DNA from: an uncultured Selenomonas sp.
Lineage (GTDB): Bacteria > Bacillota > Negativicutes > Selenomonadales > Selenomonadaceae
DNA: 64,000 nt
Assembly (NCBI GenBank): GCA_934202005.1
Contig: CAKPXP010000001.1
Coordinates: forward strand, 372,001-436,000
Direction: 5' to 3'
Positions 7,779 through 17,308 of the stretch are shown here, piece after piece. Below the pieces are notes generated by a model. It was not told where the DNA came from. It saw only the letters and a list, made by a program, of their open reading frames with translations, and ran no database searches. The translations under genes were made by a program, and so were the position numbers. Each line of letters begins with the position of its first letter. Position 1 is the stretch's first letter.

Positions 7779-9140
7779 TTGATTACCATTGATGATATTT
7801 TTGAAACGAATCGGATGATTACGGAGAACAAGCTCGACGTGCGCACGATCACGATGGGCATTTCCCTGCGCGACTGCGCGCATCCGAACATCACGAAGTT
7901 CTGCCAGAATATCTACGATAAGATCACGAAGTCGGCGGAATTCCTCGTGAAGACAGGCGAGGACATCGAGGCGGAGTACGGCATCCCCATCATCCACAAG
8001 CGCATCTCGGTCACGCCGATCGCCATTGCGGCGGATGCCTGCGAGACGGATACCTATGTGCCGGTGGCGGAGGCGCTCGACCGCGCGGGCAAGGAGGTTG
8101 GCGTCAATTTCATCGGCGGCTTTTCCGCGCTCGTGGAGAAAGGCTACACGAAGGGGGATCGCACGCTCATCCAGTCGATCCCCCAGGCGCTCGCGACGAC
8201 GGATATCGTCTGCTCCTCTGTCAACCTCGGCTCGACAAAGGCCGGCATCAATATGGACTGCGTGCGCGAGATGGGCGAGGTCATCAAGCGTACGGCGGAG
8301 CTTACGCGGGAGCAGGAGGCGCTCGGCTGCGCGAAGCTCGTCGTGTTCTGCAATGCGCCGGGGGACAACCCGTTCATGGCGGGCGCGTTCCATGGCGTCA
8401 GCGAGGGCGACAAGGTCGTGAGCGTCGGCGTCAGCGGCCCGGGCGTCGTAAAGCACGCGCTCGAGGGCATGAAGGGCGCGGACTTCACCGAGGTCGCCGA
8501 GACCATCAAGAAGACGGCGTTCAAGATCACGCGCGTGGGCCAGATGGTCGCGCGCGAGGCGAGCAAGCGCCTCGGTGTGCCGTTCGGCATCATCGATCTC
8601 TCGCTCGCGCCGACGCCGGCCGTCGGCGACAGCGTCGCGCGCATTCTCGAGGAGATGGGGCTGGAGGCGTGTGGTGCGCCGGGCACGACGGCGGCGCTCG
8701 CGATGCTCAACGATGCCGTGAAGAAGGGCGGCCTCATGGCGTCGTCTCATGTCGGCGGCCTCTCAGGCGCGTTCATCCCCGTGAGCGAGGACGAGGGCAT
8801 GATCAACGCCGTCTCGCAGGGCAGTCTCTCCATCGAGAAGCTCGAGGCCATGACCTGCGTCTGCTCCGTTGGTCTCGACATGATCGCCATCGAGGGCGAT
8901 ACGACGGCGGCGACGATCTCCGGCATCATCGCGGACGAGGCGGCCATCGGCATGATCAACAACAAGACGACGGCGGTGCGCGTCATCCCCGTGCCGGGCA
9001 AGAAGGTCGGCGATACGGTCGAGTTCGGCGGCCTGCTCGGCTACTGCCCGATCGTGCCCGTGCGCAACCAGTACAGCTCAGCGGCGTTCATCGCGCGCGG
9101 CGGACGCATCCCCGCGCCGGTGCGCAGCCTCACGAACTGA
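7779..9140 (+). CDS. UPF0210 (DUF711) family protein
   Basis: This 453-residue protein has the strongly conserved UPF0210 start (DIFETNRMI and [13 protein letters not shown]) and the [12 protein letters not shown] stretch near residue 300. The TTG start is preceded by GAGGAGG eleven bases upstream. The family folds like a glycyl-radical/PFL-related barrel, but its reaction is not established. It is cotranscribed with the upstream ACT-domain protein, which may sense its ligand. Length is normal for the family. Confidence 0.88.
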   Translation: MITIDDIFETNRMITENKLDVRTITMGISLRDCAHPNITKFCQNIYDKITKSAEFLVKTGEDIEAEYGIPIIHKRISVTPIAIAADACETDTYVPVAEALDRAGKEVGVNFIGGFSALVEKGYTKGDRTLIQSIPQALATTDIVCSSVNLGSTKAGINMDCVREMGEVIKRTAELTREQEALGCAKLVVFCNAPGDNPFMAGAFHGVSEGDKVVSVGVSGPGVVKHALEGMKGADFTEVAETIKKTAFKITRVGQMVAREASKRLGVPFGIIDLSLAPTPAVGDSVARILEEMGLEACGAPGTTAALAMLNDAVKKGGLMASSHVGGLSGAFIPVSEDEGMINAVSQGSLSIEKLEAMTCVCSVGLDMIAIEGDTTAATISGIIADEAAIGMINNKTTAVRVIPVPGKKVGDTVEFGGLLGYCPIVPVRNQYSSAAFIARGGRIPAPVRSLTN

Positions 9141-9141
9141 T

Positions 9142-9780
9142 ATGCGCGTCACGAAGAAAATCAAGGAGGAGCAGATCCGCATCCTCGAGCAGACGTATCT
9201 CGGCGCCAAGCCGGCGCTCAAGTTCCGCAATCCGTTCGAGCTGCTCATCGCAGTCATCCTCTCGGCGCAATGCACGGATAAGCGCGTCAACGTCACGACT
9301 GCGCGGCTTTTCGCCAAGGCGCCGACGCCTGCGGCCATCGTCGCGCTCGGCCTGCCGCAGCTCGAGGAGGAGATCCGTGACTGCGGGCTCTTCCGCAACA
9401 AAGCGAAAAATATCATGGCGACCTGTGTGACGCTCTGCGAGCAGTACGGCGGCGAGGTGCCGGAGGACTACGACGCGCTCCTGAAGCTCCCGGGCGTCGG
9501 CCGCAAGACGGCGAACGTCGTGACTTCCATCGCGTTCCACCGCCCGGCCATTGCCGTCGATACGCATGTCTTCCGCGTGGCGAACCGGCTGCATCTCGCG
9601 GTGGGGGAGACGCCGCTCGCGGTCGAGCGCGGCCTCCAGCGCGCCATTCCCAAGGAAAAGTGGTCGGACGCGCATCACTGGCTCATCTGGCATGGGCGGC
9701 GCGTCTGCAAGGCGCGTCGGCCGCTCTGCGAGACGTGTCCGCTCGCGCCCGTCTGCCCGAGCGCGGGCCATGCGGAATGA
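9142..9780 (+). CDS. nth: Endonuclease III (base-excision repair)
   Basis: This 212-residue DNA glycosylase/AP lyase removes oxidised pyrimidines. The helix-hairpin-helix LPGVGRKTANVV carries the catalytic Lys, and VDTHVFRVANRL carries the catalytic Asp. Cys189, Cys196, Cys199 and Cys205 (C-x6-C-x2-C-x5-C) form the 4Fe-4S loop. The ATG lies one base after the UPF0210 stop codon and has no strong ribosome site of its own, so translation is probably coupled. Confidence 0.95.
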   Translation: MRVTKKIKEEQIRILEQTYLGAKPALKFRNPFELLIAVILSAQCTDKRVNVTTARLFAKAPTPAAIVALGLPQLEEEIRDCGLFRNKAKNIMATCVTLCEQYGGEVPEDYDALLKLPGVGRKTANVVTSIAFHRPAIAVDTHVFRVANRLHLAVGETPLAVERGLQRAIPKEKWSDAHHWLIWHGRRVCKARRPLCETCPLAPVCPSAGHAE

Positions 9781-9840
9781 GGCGGAGCGCGGTGGATCCC
9801 TGCCGCCGAGGCAGACTATCTTTTCTCAGAGGTGTTCAGT

Positions 9841-10323
9841 ATGAAATATCGCAAGGCGACATTTGCCGACATTGAGGTAATCTTTGCCCTGGTCAATGAT
9901 TATGCGGGGGACGGCGTGATGCTCGCGCGTTCGCGCAATACGCTCTATGAGACGCTGCGGGACATGATCGTTGCGGAGGACGACGCGGGGGAGATCGTTG
10001 GCGTGGGCGGGCTGCATATCCTCTGGGATAGACTGGCGGAGATCCGGACGATGGCTGTCTCGCCCCGGCTGACGCGTCATGGCATCGGCGGGGAGATCGT
10101 CCGCCGCCTCATGGCGGAGGGAAAGACGCTCGGCGTAGAAAAGTTCTTCACGCTCACATATAAGCCCGGATTCTTCCAGACGCTCGGCTTCCATACGGTG
10201 ATGAAGGACGCCCTGCCGCAGAAGGTCTGGAAAGACTGCATCGACTGCCCGAAGTTCCCGAACTGCGATGAGATCGCTATGGTGAAACTCGATGGTGCGG
10301 CAGAGAATACCAGCGGCCAGTAA
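9841..10323 (+). CDS. GNAT acetyltransferase, short N-acetylglutamate-synthase type
   Basis: This 160-residue GNAT has the acetyl-CoA loop region VSPRLTRHGIGGEIVRRLM and the C-terminal pattern FFQTLGFHTV, LPQKVWKDCIDCPKF and CDEIAMV, which is typical of stand-alone ArgA-like acetyltransferases. It may acetylate glutamate at the start of arginine synthesis, but no arginine genes are adjacent, so the substrate is inferred. I chose ATG 9841, after CAGAGGTGTTCAGT, rather than the GTG nine bases upstream. Confidence 0.8.
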   Translation: MKYRKATFADIEVIFALVNDYAGDGVMLARSRNTLYETLRDMIVAEDDAGEIVGVGGLHILWDRLAEIRTMAVSPRLTRHGIGGEIVRRLMAEGKTLGVEKFFTLTYKPGFFQTLGFHTVMKDALPQKVWKDCIDCPKFPNCDEIAMVKLDGAAENTSGQ

Positions 10324-10346
10324 CAAATGAAACAGCATTGACGAAG

Positions 10347-10394
10347 AAAATTCCGTATCATATTCATCAGAGAATGTGATACGGAATTTTGTTT
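10347..10394 (+). terminator. Rho-independent terminator after the GNAT gene
   Basis: AAAATTCCGTATCA (10347-10360) pairs perfectly with TGATACGGAATTTT (10377-10390), followed by GTTTC. It ends about 30 bases before the next start codon. Confidence 0.75.
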
Positions 10395-10423
10395 CAGATA
10401 AACATGGAGAAAGTGAGGAAAAC

Positions 10424-11635
10424 ATGATGAAGGAGACGAAAAAAGAAGTTTTGCGCGGCTATCTCGATCGCCTGCAGCAGGGAGAGGAACTCGCCTCCGT
10501 GCGCCGCGATTTCGTGCGGTCGTTCGTGGACGTCCAGCCGGAGGAGATCATGGAGGCGGAGCAGTCGCTGCTGCGTGACGGTGTCGCGCCCCAGAAGCTC
10601 CAGAAGCTCTGCGACCTGCATTCTGCGCTCTTCTGCGGGAGCAGTGAGGAGGAGATTGCCGCCCAGCGGGCGGCGACCGAGCGGGCGGCACAGGCGGCCC
10701 CGGAACTCGACGGCCTGCCGGATGGGCATCCTATCTCCATCCTGCGGCGGGAGAACGAGGCGCTCGAACAGCAGTTGACGGCGCTCTTCCGTCTGCTGGG
10801 CAAGAAGGAGGACGGCACGGCCTTCGCTGCCACGTTCCCGCGGCTCAACGCTCTGCGCGCGCATTACGCGAAGAAGGAAGAGCTCCTCATGCCCATCCTC
10901 TATCGCTATGGCGTGACGGGGCCGTCGGAAGTCATGTGGGGCGTCGATGACGAGATCAAGAAGGAGCTCGGCGTCCTCACGAAGGTGCTGAAGGAGGACG
11001 CGGAGAATGTCGTGATTTATCGCGGCCGCCTGCATGATCTCATGACGCGCATCCGGGAGATGATGGTCAAGGAGGAGCGCATCCTCTTCCCGCTCACCGT
11101 GCGTTATTTCACGCAGGAAGAGTGGTATGCCGTCTATCGCGACGACAAGGAGTTCGCCGCCGTGCCGCCCGCAGACACCCAGCTAAAATGGGAAGAAGCG
11201 GAGGCCTGGTGCGCCGAGCAGCAGGCAGCGCTCGCGCGTGAGGAGATCTTTGGCGGCAAGGTCCAGCTCGAGACAGGGGAGCTCACCGTCCGCCAGCTGC
11301 GCGCGCTGCTTGCGCTTTTCCCTGTGGACATCACGTTCATCGACGAAGACGATGTGCTGCGCTATTTCCTCAACGAGGGCAAGATCTTCGCGCGGCCGCG
11401 TTCGGCGCTTGGCCGCAAGGTCTATGAGTGCCATCCGCCGCAGATCATCCCGGTCGTGCGTCAGATGCTCGCCGATTTCAAGGCGAAGAAGCGCGATCAC
11501 ATGGTCGTCTGGCGCCGCATCATGGGCAAGCCCGTCGGCGTGCGCTACCAGGCGGTATACGGAGAAGATGGCACCTACCTTGGCACGGTGGAGTTCGTGC
11601 AGGACTTCACCGAGGCGCTAGCGCATTTCGCGTGA
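10424..11635 (+). CDS. DUF438 / hemerythrin-like / PAS domain protein
   Basis: This 403-residue protein has three parts. An N-terminal DUF438 domain spans about residues 1-75 (LRGYLDRLQQGEELASVRRD, then EEIMEAEQSLL). A hemerythrin-like four-helix domain spans about 105-240 (HPISILRRENEAL, LRAHYAKKEELLMPIL, MVKEERILFPL). A C-terminal PAS domain follows (GELTVRQLRALLALFPVDIT to TVEFVQDFTE). The family is thought to sense iron, oxygen or nitric oxide through a di-iron or other cofactor; the ligand is not known here. ATG 10424 follows GTGAGGAAAAC. The gene stands alone between two terminators. Confidence 0.88.
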   Translation: MMKETKKEVLRGYLDRLQQGEELASVRRDFVRSFVDVQPEEIMEAEQSLLRDGVAPQKLQKLCDLHSALFCGSSEEEIAAQRAATERAAQAAPELDGLPDGHPISILRRENEALEQQLTALFRLLGKKEDGTAFAATFPRLNALRAHYAKKEELLMPILYRYGVTGPSEVMWGVDDEIKKELGVLTKVLKEDAENVVIYRGRLHDLMTRIREMMVKEERILFPLTVRYFTQEEWYAVYRDDKEFAAVPPADTQLKWEEAEAWCAEQQAALAREEIFGGKVQLETGELTVRQLRALLALFPVDITFIDEDDVLRYFLNEGKIFARPRSALGRKVYECHPPQIIPVVRQMLADFKAKKRDHMVVWRRIMGKPVGVRYQAVYGEDGTYLGTVEFVQDFTEALAHFA

Positions 11636-11662
11636 CGGGAGCTTCAAAATAAGTGAAAATAC

Positions 11663-11705
11663 AAAAGCGCTGCAGGAACCAATCGGCTCCCGCAGCGCTT
11701 TTTGC
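11663..11705. terminator. Bidirectional terminator between convergent genes
   Basis: AAAAGCGCTGC (11663-11673) and GCAGCGCTTTT (11692-11702) form a perfect stem with T runs in both directions. It serves the DUF438 gene on the plus strand and the small gene on the minus strand. Confidence 0.85.
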
Positions 11706-11711
11706 TGCCGC

Positions 11712-11918
11712 TTATTTCTTTACGACTTCCTTGAGGATGTCTGTCATGGCCTGCTGCATGACGCGCATCACATCCTGCAGGACCGCATTGTACAGATCGC
11801 CACCGTCCGTGACGCCACGACCGTTCGCAGTGATGAAGAACTTGTGCGGATGCTCATTGGCCTTGTAGGCCTCATTGAGTTTGTCCTGGACGAGCTTTTC
11901 GAGTTCCTGTTCCGTCAT
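11712..11918 (-). CDS. Small hypothetical protein (68 aa)
   Basis: From the ATG at 11918 (ribosome site AGAGGTG) the product is MTEQELEKLVQDKLNEAYK..., ending in a helical segment rich in Met, Gln and Lys. It has no membrane segment and no recognised domain. The frame stays open to 11981, but that extension would cover the short MITE-like palindrome at 11938-11971, so I chose the internal start with the good ribosome site. Its function is unknown. Confidence 0.6.
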   Translation of the reverse strand: MTEQELEKLVQDKLNEAYKANEHPHKFFITANGRGVTDGGDLYNAVLQDVMRVMQQAMTDILKEVVKK

Positions 11919-11937
11919 TCGTGTCACCTCTTTTCGT

Positions 11938-11971
11938 TTAGGAACCGCTGAATGAACCAGTGATTCCTTTA
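11938..11971. repeat. Short solo end-palindrome of the MITE-like family
   Basis: The core AGGAACCGCTGAATGAAC continues to CAGTGATTCCTTT and forms an imperfect palindrome of 34 bp that matches the joined ends of the 165-183 bp elements. It lies 20 bases upstream of the small minus-strand gene and could carry or disturb its promoter. Confidence 0.55.
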
Positions 11972-12242
11972 GCATACGCATCCATTATACAACATCTTTC
12001 GGAATATTTCCTTGTTTTTCTTTTCGCTGCTGAGAAAATTTCCTCCGGGTAACAGCTGGCAGTAGTGATTTTGACAGACGCATTGCTGCGCGAAAGAGCT
12101 GGCAGTATGAAAATAGAAGGAAATAGTGCTTATGTATGATTTCATTTGAAGCTACTTCTAACAGCGAACTAAAAGGGGTCTAATTGCTTATCTTTATACT
12201 GTGAGCATAGAAATGTGTTATGGGAGAGGATATTCTTCATGC
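11972..12242. other. Intergenic region without a recognised gene
   Basis: This AT-richer stretch contains no convincing gene. The string GCTGGCAGTA occurs at about 12054 and, after other sequence, again at about 12100. No strong terminator or promoter was found. Confidence 0.4.
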
Positions 12243-12584
12243 ATGCATTTCCAGTTGGCTGATTTTATGAAGCGTTTCGGCCCGGCGGGAAGCGATCCTG
12301 TTTCCTGCGTTGCGTGTTCCGCGTACGGATGTCTGTCATGGGGGCGTCCGCGCCGTCATTGTATGAGGATTTTCCATCGCCTGTCGCAAGGGATTTTGCG
12401 TTTGATGGTTCCTCATGAGGCTGCGCAGATGTTTGACAACAAGGGGAAAGGCGGGGGCGCGAGGGCAGGAGACGGACGGGATCGGCAGCAGATCGGGCCG
12501 CATACAGGGGACTGCCGCGCAGGCGGCAGGTATCGGTTCAAGAGGATGGATGACCAATGGATGGAAAGGGACGGTGCAGTATGA
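12243..12584 (+). CDS. Doubtful small ORF translationally overlapping the next gene
   Basis: This 113-codon frame starts MHFQLADFMKRFGPAG and has several cysteines (SCVACSAYGC). No domain was recognised and the second half is low in structure. Its stop codon overlaps the ATG of the following gene as ATGA, the kind of overlap seen in coupled genes, which is the main reason to list it. The ribosome site is weak (GGAGAGG about 14 bases upstream). It may be spurious or the remnant of a gene. Confidence 0.25.
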   Translation: MHFQLADFMKRFGPAGSDPVSCVACSAYGCLSWGRPRRHCMRIFHRLSQGILRLMVPHEAAQMFDNKGKGGGARAGDGRDRQQIGPHTGDCRAGGRYRFKRMDDQWMERDGAV

Positions 12585-13285
12585 GGAGCGAGAGGAAGAA
12601 AGTACTGATCGGCATGGCCGTTGGTGTGCTGCTGCTCGGCGGAGGGGTGTATGGCTACGTCCATGCCGTGGATCAGGTAAGGGCGGAAGCCGAAGCGTGG
12701 CAGGGACAGCCGCCGCCGATGATGCAGGTGGATCCAGAGAAAGCTGCGAAGCATATCGCCGAGGCATTCGGCATAGATGAGAGCGAGGTTCGTGCGGCCA
12801 TCGAGGCCAAGCGGGATTTCCGCGACATCGGTCATGCGGCGATGCTGGCGAAGATCAGTGGCAAGTCGTTCAAGGATATTTTGGCGCTGAAGAAAGACGG
12901 TAAAGACTGGCGCGAAGTGGAAGAGGAACTCCAGGTCACGCAAGAGCAGATTCATGGCGTGATGATGGAGATGGAGGCGCGTCATCTTGCGGCGAAGGGC
13001 AGTATTTCCGAGGGGAGGGCATTGGCCTTGTTGCAGGATGGCTATCGCAGCTTTGACATCTTTGAAGCTGCAGAGATTGCCAATGCCTCGGGGATGGATA
13101 TCCAGTCAGTACTCGACAGGAAGAAAATCAACAATCATTGGACAGACGTAGCAAGGGGGGGCGGTGTCGATCCTGCATTGCTGCGCGAGCATCGCGGTAC
13201 AGCGTTGGAATTCCTGCCATGTGCCACTGCACAGAGGGAGTCGGATGCTATGGTGCCACCGCCATCGCCGGATGATCTGCCATGA
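12581..13285 (+). CDS. Membrane-anchored hypothetical protein with internal helical repeats
   Basis: This 234-residue protein starts MRSERKKVLIGMAVGVLLLG, one N-terminal membrane anchor or uncleaved signal, so the bulk is probably outside the cytoplasmic membrane. Two imperfect repeats of about 45 residues follow: one around DFRDIGHAAMLAKISGKSFK with ILALKKDGKDWREVEEEL, and one around SFDIFEAAEIANASGMDIQS with VLDRKKINNHWTDVARGGG. Each has an A-x2-A-x2-SG turn and a KK-x4-W-x2-V helix. The Pro-rich tail may be flexible. AGGGACGGTGC precedes the ATG and a terminator follows. No family name can be given. Confidence 0.7.
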   Translation: MRSERKKVLIGMAVGVLLLGGGVYGYVHAVDQVRAEAEAWQGQPPPMMQVDPEKAAKHIAEAFGIDESEVRAAIEAKRDFRDIGHAAMLAKISGKSFKDILALKKDGKDWREVEEELQVTQEQIHGVMMEMEARHLAAKGSISEGRALALLQDGYRSFDIFEAAEIANASGMDIQSVLDRKKINNHWTDVARGGGVDPALLREHRGTALEFLPCATAQRESDAMVPPPSPDDLP

Positions 13286-13293
13286 AAGCTGAG

Positions 13294-13333
13294 GGAAATG
13301 CTAAGCCCATCGCGACGGTATTTCCTTTTTTTT
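13294..13333 (+). terminator. Terminator after the helical-repeat protein gene
   Basis: GGAAAT (13294-13299) pairs with ATTTCC (13320-13325), followed by eight T. It separates this gene from the trp promoter. Confidence 0.7.
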
Positions 13334-13344
13334 GAGGAAAAGGA

Positions 13345-13373
13345 TTGACAATATTACATGTGCGGTTTATGAT
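13345..13373 (+). promoter_or_regulatory. trp operon promoter
   Basis: A perfect TTGACA (13345-13350), a 17-base spacer and TATGAT (13368-13373). Transcription would begin near 13380, at the 5' side of the T-box leader. Confidence 0.8.
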
Positions 13374-13379
13374 AAGAGC

Positions 13380-13683
13380 CATCAAGTGAATAGCTCAGTA
13401 AATCAGAGAGCGGGAAATAGTAGCGCAGTCAACCACTGTCAAGCGAGCCGATGTCCGGGAATCCGGAGGTGAGATGATCGGTCAGGGGTACTATGTGAAT
13501 GGTCCTGTGAGAGTCCACCGAAACGTTGCGTATCAGCGGAGTAGGCTGGAACGGCTGCCTCCGTTAGCAGGCTAGGGTATCGGATGTGTTCCCGTACCTG
13601 AAATGAGGTGTATTTTTCATACATGAACTGGGTGGCACCGCGAGTATATCGCCCCGGCAGGAGGAATCCTGTCGGGGCTTTTT
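13380..13683 (+). promoter_or_regulatory. T-box riboswitch, tryptophan-specific
   Basis: The canonical T-box bulge sequence (AACTGGGTGGCACCGCG, 13626-13642) is followed by a terminator stem CCCCGGCAGG (13652-13661) with CCTGTCGGGG (13668-13677) and five or more T. Stem I includes AGAGAGCGGGAAATAGTAGC with the AGTA S-turn, and the 3' side carries GAATGGTC; the TGG at 13500-13502 is the likely specifier codon. Uncharged tRNA-Trp would stabilise the antiterminator and let RNA polymerase continue into trpF. The downstream trp genes support this specificity. Confidence 0.9.
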
Positions 13684-13830
13684 CATGTGATGTTTTCGGA
13701 AGATATTCCAGAAAAAGGCTGTGGAAAAAGCAATGTAAGGCATCGCACGTTGCAACTGTTGCAAGTGTTCAAGATAAACATTTGTGCATTTGCACGAATG
13801 ATAGAGCGTGGCAAGAAAGGAGTGCTGGCA

Positions 13831-14457
13831 ATGAAAGCAAAGCTGTGCGGAATGAAAACGCGTGAGGCGGCGGAAGCGGCCGAGGCGGCGGGGGCGGATC
13901 TCATCGGCTTCATCTTCTGGGCGAAGAGCCGCCGCGCGGTGACGCCGGAGCAGGCGGCGGCCATCGGTGCTGGCCTGCGGCGCGCGAAGAAGGTCGGCGT
14001 CTTCGTCGATGCGCCGGTCGCGCGCGTCAACGAGATCGCCGCCGCCTGCAAGCTGGATTTCGTCCAGCTGCACGGACGTGAGGACGCCGACTACGCGCGG
14101 CAGGTGCGGGCGTCGGTCATCAAGGCGTATCGCTTCGGCGATGGTTTCGACGCGCGCGCGGCGGCGGCGTTCCCCGCGGGGCTCATCCTGCTCGACAGCG
14201 GGACGGCGGCGCTCCCCGGCGGCACGGGCCGGCGGTTCGCCTGGCGCGAGGCGGCGGAGGTCGTCCGCACAGCCGGGGTTCGCGAGCGCCTGCTCGTCGC
14301 GGGCGGCGTCACGGCGGAGAATTTGCCGGAGCTTTACGAGACATTCCATCCCTACGGCGTGGATGTCTCGGGAAGCCTCGAGGTGCATGGGGAAAAATCC
14401 ATCGGGAAGATCAAGGAATTCATGCAGGCCGTGCAGCGGCTCGAGGAGGAAGCATAG
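13831..14457 (+). CDS. trpF: Phosphoribosylanthranilate isomerase
   Basis: This 208-residue TIM-barrel enzyme converts phosphoribosylanthranilate to CdRP. Typical motifs are KLCGMKT with the catalytic Cys near the N-terminus, GFIFWAKSRRAV, FVQLHG and the C-terminal GVDVSGSLE (catalytic Asp, phosphate site). ATG 13831 follows GAAAGGAGTGCTGGCA; the frame is open further upstream into the T-box terminator, but that part is not TrpF-like. It is first of four trp genes behind the T-box, and trpC starts nine bases after its stop. Confidence 0.93.
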   Translation: MKAKLCGMKTREAAEAAEAAGADLIGFIFWAKSRRAVTPEQAAAIGAGLRRAKKVGVFVDAPVARVNEIAAACKLDFVQLHGREDADYARQVRASVIKAYRFGDGFDARAAAAFPAGLILLDSGTAALPGGTGRRFAWREAAEVVRTAGVRERLLVAGGVTAENLPELYETFHPYGVDVSGSLEVHGEKSIGKIKEFMQAVQRLEEEA

Positions 14458-14466
14458 GAGGATATA

Positions 14467-15261
14467 ATGAGGGATATACTTGCTGAGATCGTGGAGAAGA
14501 AAAAAGACATCGTGCGCGAGGCGAAAGAACGTCTGCCGCTCGCGGAGGTGAAGGCACGCCTGCGCCCCGGGACGTTCCGCATGGCAGAGCGGTTCCGCGC
14601 GGAGCCGTGGAGCCTCATCGCCGAGTGCAAGCTGCAGTCGCCCGCGAAGGGGCGGCTCAACCGCACGCATACGGTCGACCAGCTTGCGCGCATCTACGAG
14701 GCGAACGGCGCGAGCATGCTCTCGGTGCATACGGATCCGCATTTCCTCGGCTGCAACGAGGATTTCGTGAAGATCCGCAAGGAGGTCGCGCTGCCGCTCT
14801 TGCGCAAGGACTTCGTCATTGACGAGTACCAGCTCTATGAGGCGCGGCTGCTCGGCGCGGATGCCGTGCTGCTCATCGCGCGCATCCTCACGCCGGCGCA
14901 GCTCAAGGAGTATCTCTATACGACCTGGAGCCTCGGCATGGACGCGCTCATCGAGGTGCATGACGAGCGCGACATGGCGGCGGCGCTCGTAACACCGGCG
15001 GAGTTCATCGGCATCAACAACCGGAATCTCGTGACATTCACAACGAGCATCGAGAACACGCTTGCGCTGCTGCCGTCGGCTGACAGGAGTCGGACGCTCA
15101 TCAGCGAGAGCGGCGTCTTCACGCGCGAGGATGCGGAGCGCCTATGCAGCGCTGGCTGCGACGGCATCCTCGTCGGCGAGGGGCTCGTGCGGGCGGAGGA
15201 CATCGCGGCGCAGACGCGGGCATTTGCCAGCGTGGGGAAGGAACAGGAAGCAACCGCCTGA
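14467..15261 (+). CDS. trpC: Indole-3-glycerol phosphate synthase
   Basis: This 264-residue TIM-barrel enzyme closes the indole ring. [12 protein letters not shown] carries the family's substrate-binding Lys, [14 protein letters not shown] the second conserved Lys, and IGINNRNL and SESGVF the phosphate-side motifs. The family motif usually reads IAE(I/V)K(R/K)xSPSKG, so the Cys in place of the hydrophobic residue is a mild variant. AGGAGG overlaps the trpF end, so translation is probably coupled. Confidence 0.93.
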   Translation: MRDILAEIVEKKKDIVREAKERLPLAEVKARLRPGTFRMAERFRAEPWSLIAECKLQSPAKGRLNRTHTVDQLARIYEANGASMLSVHTDPHFLGCNEDFVKIRKEVALPLLRKDFVIDEYQLYEARLLGADAVLLIARILTPAQLKEYLYTTWSLGMDALIEVHDERDMAAALVTPAEFIGINNRNLVTFTTSIENTLALLPSADRSRTLISESGVFTREDAERLCSAGCDGILVGEGLVRAEDIAAQTRAFASVGKEQEATA

Positions 15262-15293
15262 GGACAGGCAGGAATGATAAAGGAGAGGTTTTC

Positions 15294-16481
15294 ATGAATA
15301 CCAAGGGAAGATTCGGCAAGTTCGGCGGGCAGTATGTACCGGAAATCGTCATGCCGGCACTCAACGAGCTTGAGGAAAATTACGCGAAATACAAGGACGA
15401 TCCGGAGTTCCAGCAGGAGTTTCGCACGTATCTGCGCGAGTATGCGGGCCGTCCGACGAATCTCTACTACGCGAAGAAGCTCACGGAGCATTACGGCAGG
15501 GCGCGCATTTTCCTCAAGCGGGAGGATCTCCTGCATACGGGCGCGCATAAGATCAACAATGCGCTCGGGCAGGCGCTGCTCGCGAAGCGCATGGGCAAGA
15601 AGCGCATCGTCGCCGAGACAGGCGCGGGCCAGCACGGCGTCGCCTCGGCGACGGTCGCGGCGCTCTTCGGCATGGAATGCCATGTCTTCATGGGCGCCGT
15701 CGATGTCGAGCGTCAGAAGCTCAATGTATTCCGCATGAAGCTCCTCGGCGCGAAGGTCATCCCCGTATCCTCCGGCACGGGCACGCTCAAGGACGCGACG
15801 AGCGAGGCCATCCGCTACTGGGCGACGAACATCACGGATACGCACTATATCATCGGCTCCGCCGTCGGGCCGCATCCCTATCCGACCATCGTGCGCGATT
15901 TCCAGAAGGTCATCAGCGAGGAGATCCGCGCGCAGGCGCAGGAGAAGATCGGCGGCCTGCCGGACTACGTCGTCGCCTGCGTCGGCGGCGGCAGTAACGC
16001 CATCGGCACGTTCTATGACTTCCGCGATGACAAAGAGGTCGTCAAGATCGGTGTTGAGGCGGGCGGCCGCGGCGCGGCGACGGGGGAGAACGCGCGCACG
16101 CTCTCGGGTGCTGGCGAGCCGGGCATCCTGCACGGGGCTTACAGCTATCTGCTGCACACGCCGGACGGGCAGGTCGTCGAGGCGTACAGCATCTCGGCTG
16201 GTCTCGATTACCCGGGCGTCGGGCCGGAGCATTCCTTCTTCAAGGACACGGGCATCGCGAAATACGTCTCCGTGACGGATCGGGAGGCGCTCGACGCGTT
16301 CCAGCGCCTCTCGGAGATCGAGGGCATCATCCCCGCGATGGAGAGCTCGCACGCGCTCGCGTACCTTGAGAAACTCATGCCGCAGACGACGAAGGAGCAA
16401 AGTGTCGTCGTCTGCCTCTCCGGGCGCGGTGACAAGGATGTGGCGATGGTCGCGAAGGCACTGGGTCAGGAAATCGAATGA
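15294..16481 (+). CDS. trpB: Tryptophan synthase beta chain
   Basis: This 395-residue PLP enzyme condenses indole with serine. It begins with the family pattern [13 protein letters not shown], has [20 protein letters not shown] with the PLP Lys, the [13 protein letters not shown] loop, the phosphate-binding GGGSNAIG and the HSFFKDTG helix. ATG 15294 follows AAAGGAGAGGTTTTC. It belongs to the TrpB1 type, which partners with TrpA; trpA follows after 26 bases. Confidence 0.96.
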   Translation: MNTKGRFGKFGGQYVPEIVMPALNELEENYAKYKDDPEFQQEFRTYLREYAGRPTNLYYAKKLTEHYGRARIFLKREDLLHTGAHKINNALGQALLAKRMGKKRIVAETGAGQHGVASATVAALFGMECHVFMGAVDVERQKLNVFRMKLLGAKVIPVSSGTGTLKDATSEAIRYWATNITDTHYIIGSAVGPHPYPTIVRDFQKVISEEIRAQAQEKIGGLPDYVVACVGGGSNAIGTFYDFRDDKEVVKIGVEAGGRGAATGENARTLSGAGEPGILHGAYSYLLHTPDGQVVEAYSISAGLDYPGVGPEHSFFKDTGIAKYVSVTDREALDAFQRLSEIEGIIPAMESSHALAYLEKLMPQTTKEQSVVVCLSGRGDKDVAMVAKALGQEIE

Positions 16482-16507
16482 TAGAGTAAAGAGTGGAGGC
16501 AGACAAT

Positions 16508-17308
16508 ATGCAGACGCGTTTCGATAAAAAAATGGCCGCGCTCAAGGCAGCGGGCCGCAAGGGAATCTTCATCTATATCACGGCGGGTGCGCCCGACATC
16601 CAGACGACGCTCCGGGCCGTCAAGGAAGCGGAAAAGGCCGGGGCGGACGTCATCGAGCTCGGCCTGCCGTTCTCCGATCCGATGGCGGACGGGCCGGTCA
16701 TCCAGGACGCCTCGGTCTGCGCGCTGCGCGGCGGCATGACGACGCAAAAGGAACTCGAGATCGTCCGGCAGATCCGCACATTCTCCGATATCCCGCTCAT
16801 CGGCATGGGCTACATCAACACGATGCTGCACTACGGCTTCGAACGGTTCGTCAAGGACTTCAAGGCGGTGGGCATGGACGGCATCATCGTGCCGGATGTG
16901 CCGCACGAGGAGTCGGGCGAGATGCGCCGCATCTGCGCGGAGCAGTCGTTCCATCTCGCGGAGTTCATCACGCCGGGCACGACGCCAGCGCGCATGAAAG
17001 AGACCTGTGTCGGTGCGACGGGCTTCATCTACTGTGTCTCGAACAATGGCGTCACGGGCGTCAAGAAAATCGACTACTCGACCATCGGCAAGGTCTGCGC
17101 GCAGGCGCGCTCCTTCACGGACACGCCGCTGGCCGTTGGTTTCGGCATCGGTTCGCCGGAGGCGGCGGTCGACGCGGCGGCGCACGCGGACGCTGTCATC
17201 GTCGGCAGCGCTGTGGTTGGACGTCTCATGAAGGGGCAGTTCGACGACGCCATGGCGCTCATCCGCGCGATGCGAGAGGCGCTCGACGCGGCGTACCGCG
17301 CGAACTGA
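16508..17308 (+). CDS. trpA: Tryptophan synthase alpha chain
   Basis: This 266-residue TIM barrel cleaves indole-3-glycerol phosphate. The catalytic Glu lies in VIELGLPFSDPMADGPVIQ, and the catalytic Asp in the DGIIVPDVPHEE stretch. Later come FIYCVSNNGVTG and GFGIGSPE. GTGGAGGCAGACAAT precedes the ATG at 16508. Its last 50 bases overlap the 3' end of the convergent DNA glycosylase gene. Confidence 0.95.
   Translation: MQTRFDKKMAALKAAGRKGIFIYITAGAPDIQTTLRAVKEAEKAGADVIELGLPFSDPMADGPVIQDASVCALRGGMTTQKELEIVRQIRTFSDIPLIGMGYINTMLHYGFERFVKDFKAVGMDGIIVPDVPHEESGEMRRICAEQSFHLAEFITPGTTPARMKETCVGATGFIYCVSNNGVTGVKKIDYSTIGKVCAQARSFTDTPLAVGFGIGSPEAAVDAAAHADAVIVGSAVVGRLMKGQFDDAMALIRAMREALDAAYRAN

Noticed and set aside
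13687..13830. N-terminal extension of trpF by 48 codons
   Set aside because: It begins in the T-box terminator tail, has no TrpF similarity, and a good ribosome site precedes ATG 13831.
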